Shown: positions 1 to 11,967, counted from the stretch's first letter. The stretch: DNA of 64,000 nt from Rhytidiadelphus loreus (GCA_947034895.1 OX344763.1:81735093-81799092); one strand, 5' to 3'. Notes: generated by a model not told the origin, from the letters alone. A program made the numbers and translations.

Positions 1-147
1 CTTGCAATTAGGAAAAGAATATATGATTTGTGAAATCGTGTGGAATCCTAGGCAAGAATAAAAAAAAATGGAATAAGCCATGCCCTGTATTTAAAAGCGC
101 ATGAATCCCGAACTCATGAAATTTGAACGTGAAAGAGTGAAAACAAT
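1..147. repeat. Truncated first monomer (class C)
   Basis: The window opens inside a monomer, at CTTGCAATTAGG (about monomer position 31). The diagnostic tags are ATCGTG, ATCCTAGGCAAG and a nine-A tract, which make it class C. The left end is a window cut, not an array boundary. Confidence 0.95.
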
Positions 148-169
148 TTAATGTCCAAGTTGCAAATGG

Positions 170-189
170 CCTAAGCTCTTGCAATTAGG
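170..189. other. Short dyad CCTAA - 10 nt - TTAGG, present once per monomer
   Basis: CCTAA at 170-174 and TTAGG at 185-189 are perfect inverted repeats separated by ten bases. The motif occurs in nearly every monomer. It is broken in monomers that carry ATTAAG instead of ATTAGG (for example near 22,057, 24,700, 39,675 and 51,135) and in those with CCGAAG instead of CCTAAG (for example 6,346). Whether it forms a structure or binds a protein is unknown. Confidence 0.7.
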
Positions 190-254
190 AAAAGAATATA
201 TGATTTGTGAAATTGTGTGGAACTTTCGGCAAGAATAATAAAAATGGAATAAGC

Positions 255-279
255 CATGCCCTGTATTTAAAAGCGCATG
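255..279. other. Imperfect 8 bp inverted repeat, once per monomer
   Basis: CATGCCCT (255-262) and AGCGCATG (272-279) pair with one mismatch across a nine-base loop GTATTTAAA. The mismatch lies at monomer position 127. Monomers with AAAGGGCATG instead of AAAGCGCATG have a perfect 8 bp stem. The element is present in essentially every monomer. Confidence 0.75.
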
Positions 280-1203
280 AATCCCGAACTCATGAAATTT
301 GAACGTGAAAGAGTGAAAACAATTTAATGTCCAAGTTGCAAATGGCCTAAGCTCTTGCAATTAGGAAAAGAATATATGATTTGTGAAATTGTGTGGAACT
401 TTCGGCAAGAATAATAAAAATGGAATAAGCCATGCCCTGTATTTAAAAGCGCATGAATCCCGAACTCATGAAATTTGAACGTGAAAGAGTGAAAACAATT
501 TAATGTCCAAGTTGCAAATGGCCTAAGCTCTTGCAATTAGGAAAAGAATATATGATTTGTGAAATTGTGTGGAACTTTCGGCAAGAATAATAAAAATGGA
601 ATAAGCCATGCCCTGTATTTACAAGCGCATGAATCCCGAACTCATGAAATTTGAACGTGAAAGAGTGAAAACAATTTAATGTCCAAGTTGCAAATGGCCT
701 AAGCTCTTGCAATTAGGAAAACAATATATGATTTGTGAAATTGTGTGGAACTTTCGGCAAGAATAATAAAAATGGAATAAGCCATGCCCTGTATTTAAAA
801 GTGCATGAATCCCGAACTCATGAAATTTGAACGTGAAAGAGTGAAAACAATTTAATGTCCAAGTTGCAAATGGCCTAAGCTCTTGCAATTAGGAAAAGAA
901 TATATGATTTGTGAAATTGTGTGGAACTTTCGGCAAGAATAAGAAAAATGGAATAAGCCATGCCCTGTATTTACAAGCGCATGAATCCCGAACTCATGAA
1001 ATTTGAACGTGAAAGAGTGAAAACAATTTAATGTCCAAGTTGCAAATGGCCTAAGCTCTTGCAATTAGGAAAAGAATATATGATTTGTGAAATTGTGTGG
1101 AACTTTCGGCAAGAATAAGAAAAATGGAATAAGCCATGCCCTGTATTTACAAGCGCATGAATCCCGAACTCATGAAATTTGAACGTGAAAGAGTGAAAAC
1201 AAT

Positions 1204-1380
1204 TTAATGTCCAAGTTGCAAATGGCCTAAGCTCTTGCAATTAGGAAAACAATATATGATTTGTGAAATCGTGTGGAATCCTAGGCAAGAATAAAAAAAA
1301 ATGGAATAAGCCATGCCCTGTATTTAAAAGCGCATGAATCCCGAACTCATGAAATTTGAACGTGAAAGAGTGAAAACAAT
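1204..1380. repeat. Exemplar class C monomer (177 bp)
   Basis: Tags: GAAAACAAT, ATCGTG, ATCCTAGGCAAG and nine As before TGG. The ninth A accounts for the length of 177 against 176 for class D. It contains the six-base palindrome CCTAGG. Class C is found throughout the array to about 56 kb. Confidence 0.9.
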
Positions 1381-2616
1381 TTAATGTCCAAGTTGCAAAT
1401 GGCCTAAGCTCTTCCAATTAGGAAAAGAATATATGATTTGTGAAATTGTGTGGAATCCTAGGAAAGAATAAAAAAAAATGGAATAAGCCATGCCCTGTAT
1501 TTACAAGCGCATGAATCCCGAACTCATGAAATTTGAACGTGAAAGAGTGAAAACAATTTAATGTCCAAGTTGCAAATGGCCTAAGCTCTTGCAATTAGGA
1601 AAACAATATATGATTTGTGAAATCGTGTGGAATCCTAGGCAAGAATAAAAAAAAATGGAATAAGCCATGCCCTGTATTTAAAAGCGCATGAATCCCGAAC
1701 TCATGAAATTTGAACGTGAAAGAGTGAAAACAATTTAATGTCCAAGTTGCAAATGGCCTAAGCTCTTGCAATTAGGAAAAGAATATATGATTTGTGAAAT
1801 TGTGTGGAACTTTCGGTAAGAATAATAAAAATGGAATAAGCCATGCCCTGTATTTAAAAGCGCATGAATCCCGAACTCATGAAATTTGAACGTGAAAGAG
1901 TGAAAACAATTTAATGTCCAAGTTGCAAATGGCCTAAGCTCTTGCAATTAGGAAAAGAATATATGATTTGTGAAATTGTGTGGAACTTTCGGCAAGAATA
2001 ATAAAAATGGAATAAGCCATGCCCTGTATTTAAAAGCGCATGAATCCCGAACTCATGAAATTTGAACGTGAAAGAGTGAAAACAATTTAATGTCCAAGTT
2101 GCAAATGGCCTAAGCTCTTGCAATTAGGAAAAGAATATATGATTTGTGAAATTGTGTGGAACTTTCGGCAAGAATAAGAAAAATGGAATAAGCCATGCCC
2201 TGTATTTAAAAGTGCATGAATCCCGAACTCATGAAATTTGAACGTGAAAGAGTGAAAACAATTTAATGTCCAAGTTGCAAATGGCCTAAGCTCTTGCAAT
2301 TAGGAAAACAATATATGATTTGTGAAATCGTGTGGAATCCTAGGCAAGAATAAAAAAAAATGGAATAAGCCATGCCCTGTATTTAAAAGCGCATGAATCC
2401 CGAACTCATGAAATTTGAACGTGAAAGAGTGAAAACAATTTAATGTCCAAGTTGCAAATGGCCTAAGCTCTTGCAATTAGGAAAACAATATATGATTTGT
2501 GAAATAGTGTGGAATCCTAGGCAAGAATAAAAAAAAATGGAATAAGCCATGCCCTGTATTTAAAAGCGCATGAATCCCGAACTCATGAAATTTGAACGTG
2601 AAAGAGTGAAAACAAT
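1204..2616. repeat. Eight-monomer block, copy 1 of a 1,766 bp-offset duplication
   Basis: Monomers in order C, E, C, Y, Y, S, C, C. The E monomer carries the rare CTTCCAATT tag (CTTCC at 1411) in place of CTTGCAATT. The same order and tag recur 1,766 bp (ten monomers) downstream at 2970-4382. Private changes here include CGGTAAG near 1816 and ATAGTG near 2505. Confidence 0.88.
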
Positions 2617-2969
2617 TTAATGTCCAAGTTGCAAATGGCCTAAGCTCTTGCAATTAGGAAAAGAACATATGATTTGTGAAATTGTGTGGAATCCTAGGAA
2701 AGAATAAAAAAAAATGGAATAAGCCATGCCCTGTATTTAAAAGCGCATGAATCCCGAACTCATGAAATTTGAACGTGAAAGAGTGAAAACAATTTAATGT
2801 CCAAGTTGCAAATGGCCTAAGCTCTTGCAATTAGGAAAAGAATATATGATTTGTGAAATTGTGTGGAACTTTCGGCAAGAATAATAAAAATGGAATAAGC
2901 CATGCCCTGTATTTACAAGCGCATGAATCCCGAACTCATGAAATTTGAACGTGAAAGAGTGAAAACAAT
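2617..2969. repeat. Two linking monomers (E, Y)
   Basis: The E monomer at 2617 carries AAAGAACATATG, creating a CATATG palindrome that recurs in other E copies (4559, 7206, 8969, 10026, 17967, 22548, 25367). The Y monomer at 2794 has ACAAGC. They separate the two copies of the 1,766 bp-offset duplication. Confidence 0.88.
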
Positions 2970-4382
2970 TTAATGTCCAAGTTGCAAATGGCCTAAGCTC
3001 TTGCAATTAGGAAAACAATATATGATTTGTGAAATCGTGTGGAATCCTAGGCAAGAATAAAAAAAAATGGAATAAGCCATGCCCTGTATTTAAAAGCGCA
3101 TGAATCCCGAACTCATGAAATTTGAACGTGAAAGAGTGAAAACAATTTAATGTCCAAGTTGCAAATGGCCTAAGCTCTTCCAATTAGGAAAAGAATATAT
3201 GATTTGTGAAATTGTGTGGAATCCTAGGAAAGAATAAAAAAAAATGGAATAAGCCATGCCCTGTATTTAAAAGCGCATGAATCCCGAACTCATGAAATTT
3301 GAACGTGAAAGAGTGAAAACAATTTAATGTCCAAGTTGCAAATGGCCTAAGCTCTTGCAATTAGGAAAACAATATATGATTTGTGAAATCGTGTGGAATC
3401 CTAGGCAAGAATAAAAAAAAATGGAATAAGCCATGCCCTGTATTTAAAAGCGCATGAATCCCGAACTCATGAAATTTGAACGTGAAAGAGTGAAAACAAT
3501 TTAATGTCCAAGTTGCAAATGGCCTAAGCTCTTGCAATTAGGAAAACAATATATGATTTGTGAAATTGTGTGGAACTTTCGGCAAGAATAATAAAAATGG
3601 AATAAGCCATGCCCTGTATTTAAAAGCGCATGAATCCCGAACTCATGAAATTTGAACGTGAAAGAGTGAAAACAATTTAATGTCCAAGTTGCAAATGGCC
3701 TAAGCTCTTGCAATTAGGAAAAGAATATATGATTTGTGAAATTGTGTGGAACTTTCGGCAAGAATAATAAAAATGGAATAAGCCATGCCCTGTATTTAAA
3801 AGCGCATGAATCCCGAACTCATGAAATTTGAACGTGAAAGAGTGAAAACAATTTAATGTCCAAGTTGCAAATGGCCTAAGCTCTTGCAATTAGGAAAAGA
3901 ATATATGATTTGTGAAATTGTGTGGAACTTTCGGCAAGAATAAGAAAAATGGAATAAGCCATGCCCTGTATTTAAAAGTGCATGAATCCCGAACTCATGA
4001 AATTTGAACGTGAAAGAGTGAAAACAATTTAATGTCCAAGTTGCAAATGGCCTAAGCTCTTGCAATTAGGAAAACAATATATGATTTGTGAAATCGTGTG
4101 GAATCCTAGGCAAGATTAAAAAAAAATGGAATAAGCCATGCCCTGTATTTAAAAGCGCATGAATCCCGAACTCATGAAATTTGAACGTGAAAGAGTGAAA
4201 ACAATTTAATGTCCAAGTTGCAAATGGCCTAAGCTCTTGCAATTAGGAAAACAATATATGATTTGTGAAATCGTGTGGAATCCTAGGCAAGAATAAAAAA
4301 AAATGGAATAAGCCATGCCCTGTATTTAAAAGCGCATGAATCCCGAACTCATGAAATTTGAACGTGAAAGAGTGAAAACAAT
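2970..4382. repeat. Eight-monomer block, copy 2 of the 1,766 bp-offset duplication
   Basis: Monomers C, E, C, Y, Y, S, C, C repeat the order at 1204-2616. The CTTCC tag is at 3177, exactly 1,766 bp after its partner at 1411. Differences between the copies are single bases, such as CAAGATTAAA near 4110 here. Confidence 0.88.
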
Positions 4383-6675
4383 TTAATGTCCAAGTTGCAA
4401 ATGGCCTAAGCTCTTGCAATTAGGAAAAGAATATATGATTTGTGAAATTGTGTGGAACTTTCGGCAAGAATAATAAAAATGGAATAAGCCATGCCCTGTA
4501 TTTAAAAGCGCATGAATCCCGAACTCATGAAATTTGAACGTGAAAGAGTGAAAACAATTTAATGTCCAAGTTGCAAATGGCCTAAGCTCTTGCAATTAGG
4601 AAAAGAACATATGATTTGTGAAATTGTGTGGAATCCTAGGAAAGAATAAAAAAAAATGGAATAAGCCATGCCCTGTATTTAAAAGCGCATGAATCCCGAA
4701 CTCATGAAATTTGAACGTGAAAGAGTGAAAACAATTTAATGTCCAAGTTGCAAATGGCCTAAGCTCTTCCAATTAGGAAAAGAATATATGATTTGTGAAA
4801 TTGTGTGGAATCCTAGGAAAGAATAAAAAAAAATGGAATAAGCCATGCCCTGTATTTAAAAGCGCATGAATCCCGAACTCATGAAATTTGAACGTGAAAG
4901 AGTGAAAACAATTTAATGTCCAAGTTGCAAATGGCCTAAGCTCTTGCAATTAGGAAAACAATATATGATTTGTGAAATCGTGTGGAATCCTAGGCAAGAA
5001 TAAAAAAAAATGGAATAAGCCATGCCCTGTATTTAAAAGCGCATGAATCCCGAACTCATGAAATTTGAACGTGAAAGAGTGAAAACAATTTAATGTCCAA
5101 GTTGCAAATGGCCTAAGCTCTTGCAATTAGGAAAACAATATATGATTTGTGAAATCGTGTGGAATCCTAGGCAAGAATAAAAAAAAATGGAATAAGCCAT
5201 GCCCTGTATTTAAAAGCGCATGAATCCCGAACTCATGAAATTTGAACGTGAAAGAGTGAAAACAATTTAATGTCCAAGTTGCAAATGGCCTAAGCTCTTG
5301 CAATTAGGAAAAGAATATATGATTTGTGAAATTGTGTGGAACTTTCGGCAAGAATAAGAAAAATGGAATAAGCCATGCCCTGTATTTAAAAGTGCATGAA
5401 TCCCGAACTCATGAAATTTGAACGTGAAAGAGTGAAAACAATTTAATGTCCAAGTTGCAAATGGCCTAAGCTCTTGCAATTAGGAAAAGAATATATGATT
5501 TGTGAAATTGTGTGGAACTTTCGGCAAGAATAAGAAAAATGGAATAAGCCATGCCCTGTATTTAAAAGCGCATGAATCCCGAACTCATGAAATTTGAACG
5601 TGAAAGAGTGAAAACAATTTAATGTCCAAGTTGCAAATGGCCTAAGCTCTTGCAATTAGGAAAAGAATATATGATTTGTGAAATTGTGTGGAACTTTCGG
5701 CAAGAATAAGAAAAATGGAATAAGCCATGCCCTGTATTTAAAAGCGCATGAATCCCGAACTCATGAAATTTGAACGTGAAAGAGTGAAAACAATTTAATG
5801 TCCAAGTTGCAAATGGCCTAAGCTCTTGCAATTAGGAAAAGAATATATGATTTGTGAAATTGTGTGGAACTTTCGGCAAGAATAAGAAAAATGGAATAAG
5901 CCATGCCCTGTATTTACAAGCGCATGAATCCCGAACTCATGAAATTTGAACGTGAAAGAGTGAAAACAATTTAATGTCCAAGTTGCAAATGGCCTAAGCT
6001 CTTGCAATTAGGAAAACAATATATGATTTGTGAAATCGTGTGGAACTTTCGGCAAGAATAAGAAAAATGGAATAAGCCATGCCCTGTATTTAAAAGTGCA
6101 TGAATCCCGAACTCATGAAATTTGAACGTGAAAGAGTGAAAACAATTTAATGTCCAAGTTGCAAATGGCCTAAGCTCTTGCAATTAGGAAAAGAATATAT
6201 GATTTGTGAAATTGTGTGGAACTTTCGGCAAGAATAATAAAAATGGAATAAGCCATGCCCTGTATTTAAAAGCGCATGAATCCCGAACTCATGAAATTTG
6301 AACGTGAAAGAGTGAAAACAATTTAATGTCCAAGTTGCAAATGGCCGAAGCTCTTGCAATTAGGAAAACAATATATGATTTGTGAAATTGTGTGGAATCC
6401 TAGGCAAGAATAAAAAAAATGGAATATGCCATGCCCTGTATTTAAAAGCGCATGAATCCCGAACTCATGAAATTTGAACGTGAAAGAGTGAAAACAATTT
6501 AATGTCCAAGTTGCAAATGGCCTAAGCTCTTGCAATTAGGAAAAGAACATATGATTTGTGAAATTGTGTGGAATCCTAGGCAAGAATAAAAAAAAATGGA
6601 ATAAGCCATGCCCTGTATTTAAAAGTGCATGAATCCCGAACTCATGAAATTTGAACGTGAAAGAGTGAAAACAAT
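4383..6675. repeat. 13-monomer block, copy 1 of a 2,470/2,647 bp-offset duplication
   Basis: Order: Y, E (CATATG), E (CTTCC at 4766), C, C, S, S, S, S, S, Y, D, then an E/C hybrid. The D monomer at 6323 has the CCGAAG tag (6346). The same series occurs at 7030-9145 with one fewer C. The offset is therefore 2,647 bp before the missing monomer and 2,470 bp after it. Confidence 0.88.
5443..5618. repeat. Exemplar class S monomer (176 bp)
   Basis: Class S has ACTTTCGG followed by AATAAGAAAAATGG. It differs from class Y by one base in that tag (AATAAG against AATAAT). It is the most abundant class from about 20 kb to the right edge. Confidence 0.9.
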
Positions 6676-7029
6676 TTAATGTCCAAGTTGCAAATGGCCT
6701 AAGCTCTTGCAATTAGGAAAACAATATATGATTTGTGAAATCGTGTGGAATCCTAGGCAAGAATAAAAAAAAATGGAATAAGCCATGCCCTGTATTTAAA
6801 AGCGCATGAATCCCGAACTCATGAAATTTGAACGTGAAAGAGTGAAAACAATTTAATGTCCAAGTTGCAAATGGCCTAAGCTCTTGCAATTAGGAAAACA
6901 ATATATGATTTGTGAAATCGTGTGGAATCCTAGGCAAGAATAAAAAAAAATGGAATAAGCCATGCCCTGTATTTAAAAGCGCATGAATCCCGAACTCATG
7001 AAATTTGAACGTGAAAGAGTGAAAACAAT
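6676..7029. repeat. Two class C monomers between duplicated blocks
   Basis: Two near-identical 177 bp class C monomers with GAAAACAAT and ATCGTG. They separate the two copies of the surrounding 13/12-monomer duplication. Confidence 0.88.
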
Positions 7030-9145
7030 TTAATGTCCAAGTTGCAAATGGCCTAAGCTCTTGCAATTAGGAAAAGAATATATGATTTGTGAAATTGTGT
7101 GGAACTTTCGGCAAGAATAATAAAAATGGAATAAGCCATGCCCTGTATTTAAAAGCGCATGAATCCCGAACTCATGAAATTTGAACGTGAAAGAGTGAAA
7201 ACAATTTAATGTCCAAGTTGCAAATGGCCTAAGCTCTTGCAATTAGGAAAAGAACATATGATTTGTGAAATTGTGTGGAATCCTAGGAAAGAATAAAAAA
7301 AAATGGAATAAGCCATGCCCTGTATTTAAAAGCGCATGAATCCCGAACTCATGAAATTTGAACGTGAAAGAGTGAAAACAATTTAATGTCCAAGTTGCAA
7401 ATGGCCTAAGCTCTTCCAATTAGGAAAAGAATATATGATTTGTGAAATTGTGTGGAATCCTAGGAAACAATAAAAAAAAATGGAATAAGCCATGCCCTGT
7501 ATTTAAAAGCGCATGAATCCCGAACTCATGAAATTTGAACGTGAAAGAGTGAAAACAATTTAATGTCCAAGTTGCAAATGGCCTAAGCTCTTGCAATTAG
7601 GAAAACAATATATGATTTGTGAAATCGTGTGGAATCCTAGGCAAGAATAAAAAAAAATGGAATAAGCCATGCCCTGTATTTAAAAGCGCATGAATCCCGA
7701 ACTCATGAAATTTGAACGTGAAAGAGTGAAAACAATTTAATGTCCAAGTTGCAAATGGCCTAAGCTCTTGCAATTAGGAAAAGAATATATGATTTGTGAA
7801 ATTGTGTGGAACTTTCGGCAAGAATAAGAAAAATGGAATAAGCCATGCCCTGTATTTAAAAGTGCATGAATCCCGAACTCATGAAATTTGAACGTGAAAG
7901 AGTGAAAACAATTTAATGTCCAAGTTGCAAATGGCCTAAGCTCTTGCAATTAGGAAAAGAATATATGATTTGTGAAATTGTGTGGAACTTTCGGCAAGAA
8001 TAAGAAAAATGGAATAAGCCATGCCCTGTATTTAAAAGCGCATGAATCCCGAACTCATGAAATTTGAACGTGAAAGAGTGAAAACAATTTAATGTCCAAG
8101 TTGCAAATGGCCTAAGCTCTTGCAATTAGGAAAAGAATATATGATTTGTGAAATTGTGTGGAACTTTCGGCAAGAAGAAGAAAAATGGAATAAGCCATGC
8201 CCTGTATTTAAAAGCGCATGAATCCCGAACTCATGAAATTTGAACGTGAAAGAGTGAAAACAATTTAATGTCCAAGTTGCAAATGGCCTAAGCTCTTGCA
8301 ATTAGGAAAAGAATATATGATTTGTGAAATTGTGTGGAACTTTCGGCAAGAATAAGAAAAATGGAATAAGCCATGCCCTGTATTTACAAGCGCATGAATC
8401 CCGAACTCATGAAATTTGAACGTGAAAGAGTGAAAACAATTTAATGTCCAAGTTGCAAATGGCCTAAGCTCTTGCAATTAGGAAAACAATATATGATTTG
8501 TGAAATCGTGTGGAACTTTCGGCAAGAATAAGAAAAATGGAATAAGCCATGCCCTGTATTTAAAAGTGCATGAATCCCGAACTCATGAAATTTGAACGTG
8601 AAAGAGTGAAAACAATTTAATGTCCAAGTTGCAAATGGCCTAAGCTCTTGCAATTAGGAAAAGAATATATGATTTGTGAAATTGTGTGGAACTTTCGGCA
8701 AGAATAATAAAAATGGAATAAGCCATGCCCTGTATTTAAAAGCGCATGAATCCCGAACTCATGAAATTTGAACGTGAAAGAGTGAAAACAATTTAATGTC
8801 CAAGTTGCAAATGGCCGAAGCTCTTGCAATTAGGAAAACAATATATGATTTGTGAAATCGTGTGGAATCCTAGGCAAGAATAAAAAAAATGGAATATGCC
8901 ATGCCCTGTATTTAAAAGCGCATGAATCCCGAACTCATGAAATTTGAACGTGAAAGAGTGAAAACAATTTAATGTCCAAGTTGCAAATGGCCTAAGCTCT
9001 TGCAATTAGGAAAAGAACATATGATTTGTGAAATTGTGTGGAATCCTAGGAAAGAATAAAAAAAAATGGAATAAGCCATGCCCTGTATTTAAAAGTGCAT
9101 GAATCCCGAACTCATGAAATTTGAACGTGAAAGAGTGAAAACAAT
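7030..9145. repeat. 12-monomer block, copy 2 of the 2,470/2,647 bp-offset duplication
   Basis: Order: Y, E (CATATG), E (CTTCC at 7413), C, S, S, S, S, S, Y, D (CCGAAG at 8816), E (CATATG, GTGC). It matches 4383-6675 except for one missing C monomer and a few bases. A private change is AAGAAGAAGAAAAATGG near 8174-8190 in the third S monomer. Confidence 0.88.
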
Positions 9146-10732
9146 TTAATGTCCAAGTTGCAAATGGCCTAAGCTCTTGCAATTAGGAAAAGAATATATG
9201 ATTTGTGAAATTGTGTGGAACTTTCGGCAAGAATAATAAAAATGGAATAAGCCATGCCCTGTATTTACAAGCGCATGAATCCCGAACTCATGAAATTTGA
9301 ACGTGAAAGAGTGAAAACAATTTAATGTCCAAGTTGCAAATGGCCTAAGCTCTTGCAATTAGGAAAACAATATATGATTTGTGAAATTGTGTGGAACTTT
9401 CGGCAAGAATAAGAAAAATGGAATAAGCCATGCCCTGTATTTAAAAGCGCATGAATCCCGAACTCATGAAATTTGAACGTGAAAGAGTGAAAACAATTTA
9501 ATGTCCAAGTTGCAAATGGCCTAAGCTCTTGCAATTAGGAAAACAATATATGATTTGTGAAATTGTGTGGAATCCTAGGCAAGAATAAAAAAAATGGAAT
9601 ATGCCATGCCCTGTATTTACAAGCGCATGAATCCCGAACTCATGAAATTTGAACGTGAAAGAGTGAAAACAATTTAATGTCCAAGTTGCAAATGGCCTAA
9701 GCTCTTGCAATTAGGAAAAGAATATATGATTTGTGAAATTGTGTGGAACTTTCGGCAAGAATAATAAAAATGGAATAAGCCATGCCCTGTATTTAAAAGC
9801 GCATGAATCCCGAACTCATGAAATTTGAACGTGAAAGAGTGAAAACAATTTAATGTCCAAGTTGCAAATGGCCTAAGCTCTTGCAATTAGGAAAACAATA
9901 TATGATTTGTGAAATTGTGTGGAATCCTAGGCAAGAATAAAAAAAATGGAATATGCCATGCCCTGTATTTAAAAGCGCATGAATCCCGAACTCATGAAAT
10001 TTGAACGTGAAAGAGTGAAAACAATTTAATGTCCAAGTTACAAATGGCCTAAGCTCTTGCAATTAGGAAAAGAACATATGATTTGTGAAATTGTGTGGAA
10101 TCCTAGGAAAGAATAAAAAAAAATGGAATAAGCCATGCCCTGTATTTAAAAGCGCATGAATCCCGAACTCATGAAATTTGAACGTGAAAGAGTGAAAACA
10201 ATTTAATGTCCAAGTTGCAAATGGCCTAAGCTCTTGCAATTAGGAAAAGAATATATGATTTGTGAAATTGTGTGGAATCCTAGGAAAGAATAAAAAAAAA
10301 TGGAATAAGCCATGCCCTGTATTTAAAAGCGCATGAATCCCGAACTCATGAAATTTGAACGTGAAAGAGTGAAAACAATTTAATGTCCAAGTTGCAAATG
10401 GCCTAAGCTCTTGCAATTAGGAAAACAATATATGATTTGTGAAATCGTGTGGAATCCTAGGCAAGAATAAAATAAAATGGAATAAGCCATGCCCTGTATT
10501 TAAAAGCGCATGAATCCCGAACTCATGAAATTTGAACGTGAAAGAGTGAAAACAATTTAATGTCCAAGTTGCAAATGGCCGAAGCTCTTGCAATTAGGAA
10601 AAGAATATATGATTTGTGAAATTGTGTGGAATCCTAGGCAAGAATAAAAAAAATGGAATATGCCATGCCCTGTATTTAAAAGCGCATGAATCCCGAACTC
10701 ATGAAATTTGAACGTGAAAGAGTGAAAACAAT

Positions 10733-10908
10733 TTAATGTCCAAGTTGCAAATGGCCTAAGCTCTTGCAATTAGGAAAAGAATATATGATTTGTGAAATTG
10801 TGTGGAATCCTAGGCAAGAATAAAAAAAATGGAATATGCCATGCCCTGTATTTAAAAGCGCATGAATCCCGAACTCATGAAATTTGAACGTGAAAGAGTG
10901 AAAACAAT
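10733..10908. repeat. Exemplar class D monomer (176 bp)
   Basis: Tags: ATTGTG, ATCCTAGGCAAG, eight As before TGG, and AATATGCC instead of AATAAGCC (monomer position 105). Class D clusters at 6.3-20.4 kb and returns at 31.9-38.6 kb and 58.7-63.6 kb. Confidence 0.9.
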
Positions 10909-11436
10909 TTAATGTCCAAGTTGCAAATGGCCTAAGCTCTTGCAATTAGGAAAAGAATATATGATTTGTGAAATTGTGTGGAACTTTCGGCAAGAATAAG
11001 AAAAATGGAATAAGCCATGCCCTGTATTTAAAAGCGCATGAATCCCGAACTCATGAAATTTGAACGTGAAAGAGTGAAAACAATTTAATGTCCAAGTTGC
11101 AAATGGCCTAAGCTCTTGCAATTAGGAAAAGAATATATGATTTGTGAAATTGTGTGGAACTTTCGGCAAGAATAAGAAAGATGGAATAAGCCATGCCCTG
11201 TATTTAAAAGCGCATGAATCCCGAACTCATGAAATTTGAACGTGAAAGAGTGAAAACAATTTAATGTCCAAGTTGCAAATGGCCTAAGCTCTTGCAATTA
11301 GGAAAAGAATATATGATTTGTGAAATCGTGTGGAACTTTCGGCAAGAATAATAAAAATGGAATAAGCCATGCCCTGTATTTAAAAGCGCATGAATCCCGA
11401 ACTCATGAAATTTGAACGTGAAAGAGTGAAAACAAT

Positions 11437-11967
11437 TTAATGTCCAAGTTGCAAATGGCCTAAGCTCTTGCAATTAGGAAAAGAATATATGATTTGTGAA
11501 ATTGTGTGGAATCCTAGGAAAGAATAAAAAAAAATGGAATAAGCCATGCCCTGTATTTAAAAGCGCATGAATCCCGAACTCATGAAATTTGAACGTGAAA
11601 GAGTGAAAACAATTTAATGTCCAAGTTGCAAATGGCCTAAGCTCTTGCAATTAGGAAAAGAATATATGATTTGTGAAATTGTGTGGAATCCTAGGAAAGA
11701 ATAAAAAAAAATGGAATAAGCCATGCCCTGTATTTAAAAGCGCATGAATCCCGAACTCATGAAATTTGAACGTGAAAGAGTGAAAACAATTTAATGTCCA
11801 AGTTGCAAATGGCCTAAGCTCTTGCAATTAGGAAAACAATATATGATTTGTGAAATCGTGTGGAATCCTAGGCAAGAATAAAAAAAAATGGAATAAGCCA
11901 TGCCCTGTATTTAAAAGCGCATGAATCCCGAACTCATGAAATTTGAACGTGAAAGAGTGAAAACAAT
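11437..11967. repeat. E-E-C trimer, 531 bp, recurring module
   Basis: Three 177 bp monomers, two E (ATCCTAGGAAAG) then one C (ATCCTAGGCAAG, ATCGTG). The same ordered trimer is at 10026-10556, 15140-15670, 16024-16554, 16731-17261 and 20433-20963, and shortened E-C pairs are at 12496 and 13906. It is an old sub-unit that moves as a block. Confidence 0.85.

Larger units (their letters stand above)
148..323. repeat. Reference monomer (class Y, 176 bp)
   Basis: This is the first complete monomer and serves as reference. It holds 61 G+C of 176. Landmarks in order: TTAATGTCC at the start; the CCTAA/TTAGG dyad at 170-189; AAAAGAATATATGATTTG at about 190-207; the class tag ACTTTCGG at 220-227; the class tag AATAATAAAAATGG at 234-247; an imperfect hairpin at 255-279; AAATTT at 295-300; four TGAA words towards the end. 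It has four CpG sites (TCGG, GCGC, CCGA, ACGT). Class Y is common at 0-20 kb and around 38-42 kb. Confidence 0.95.
148..1203. repeat. Block of four Y and two S monomers
   Basis: Six 176 bp monomers in order Y, Y, Y, Y, S, S start at 148, 324, 500, 676, 852 and 1028. The third, fifth and sixth carry ACAAGC at position 123 rather than AAAAGC. The fourth has GAAAACAAT and GTGCATG. No gene is present. Confidence 0.9.

Noticed and set aside
105..121. CENP-B box in TCCCGAACTCATGAAAT
   Set aside because: Against the reverse complement of the canonical box, only six of nine core positions fit: CCCG is present, but the T and the CG of the CGAA core are not. This is too weak to call.
170..189. Telomere-like repeat because of TTAGG and CCTAA
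   Set aside because: Single five-base words once per 176 bp, never in tandem. They form a dyad inside the monomer and have no telomeric organisation.
148..323. Known plant centromere satellites (Arabidopsis CEN180, Brassica CentBr) by length
   Set aside because: The length is similar, but I do not recognise their characteristic sequence in this monomer. Length alone does not establish identity.
190..325. Helically phased A/T tracts giving curved DNA
   Set aside because: A/T tract centres in the reference monomer lie about 20, 30, 27, 28 and 20 bases apart, only roughly multiples of the helical repeat, with a 50-base gap into the next unit. Without calculation this is not firm enough to report.
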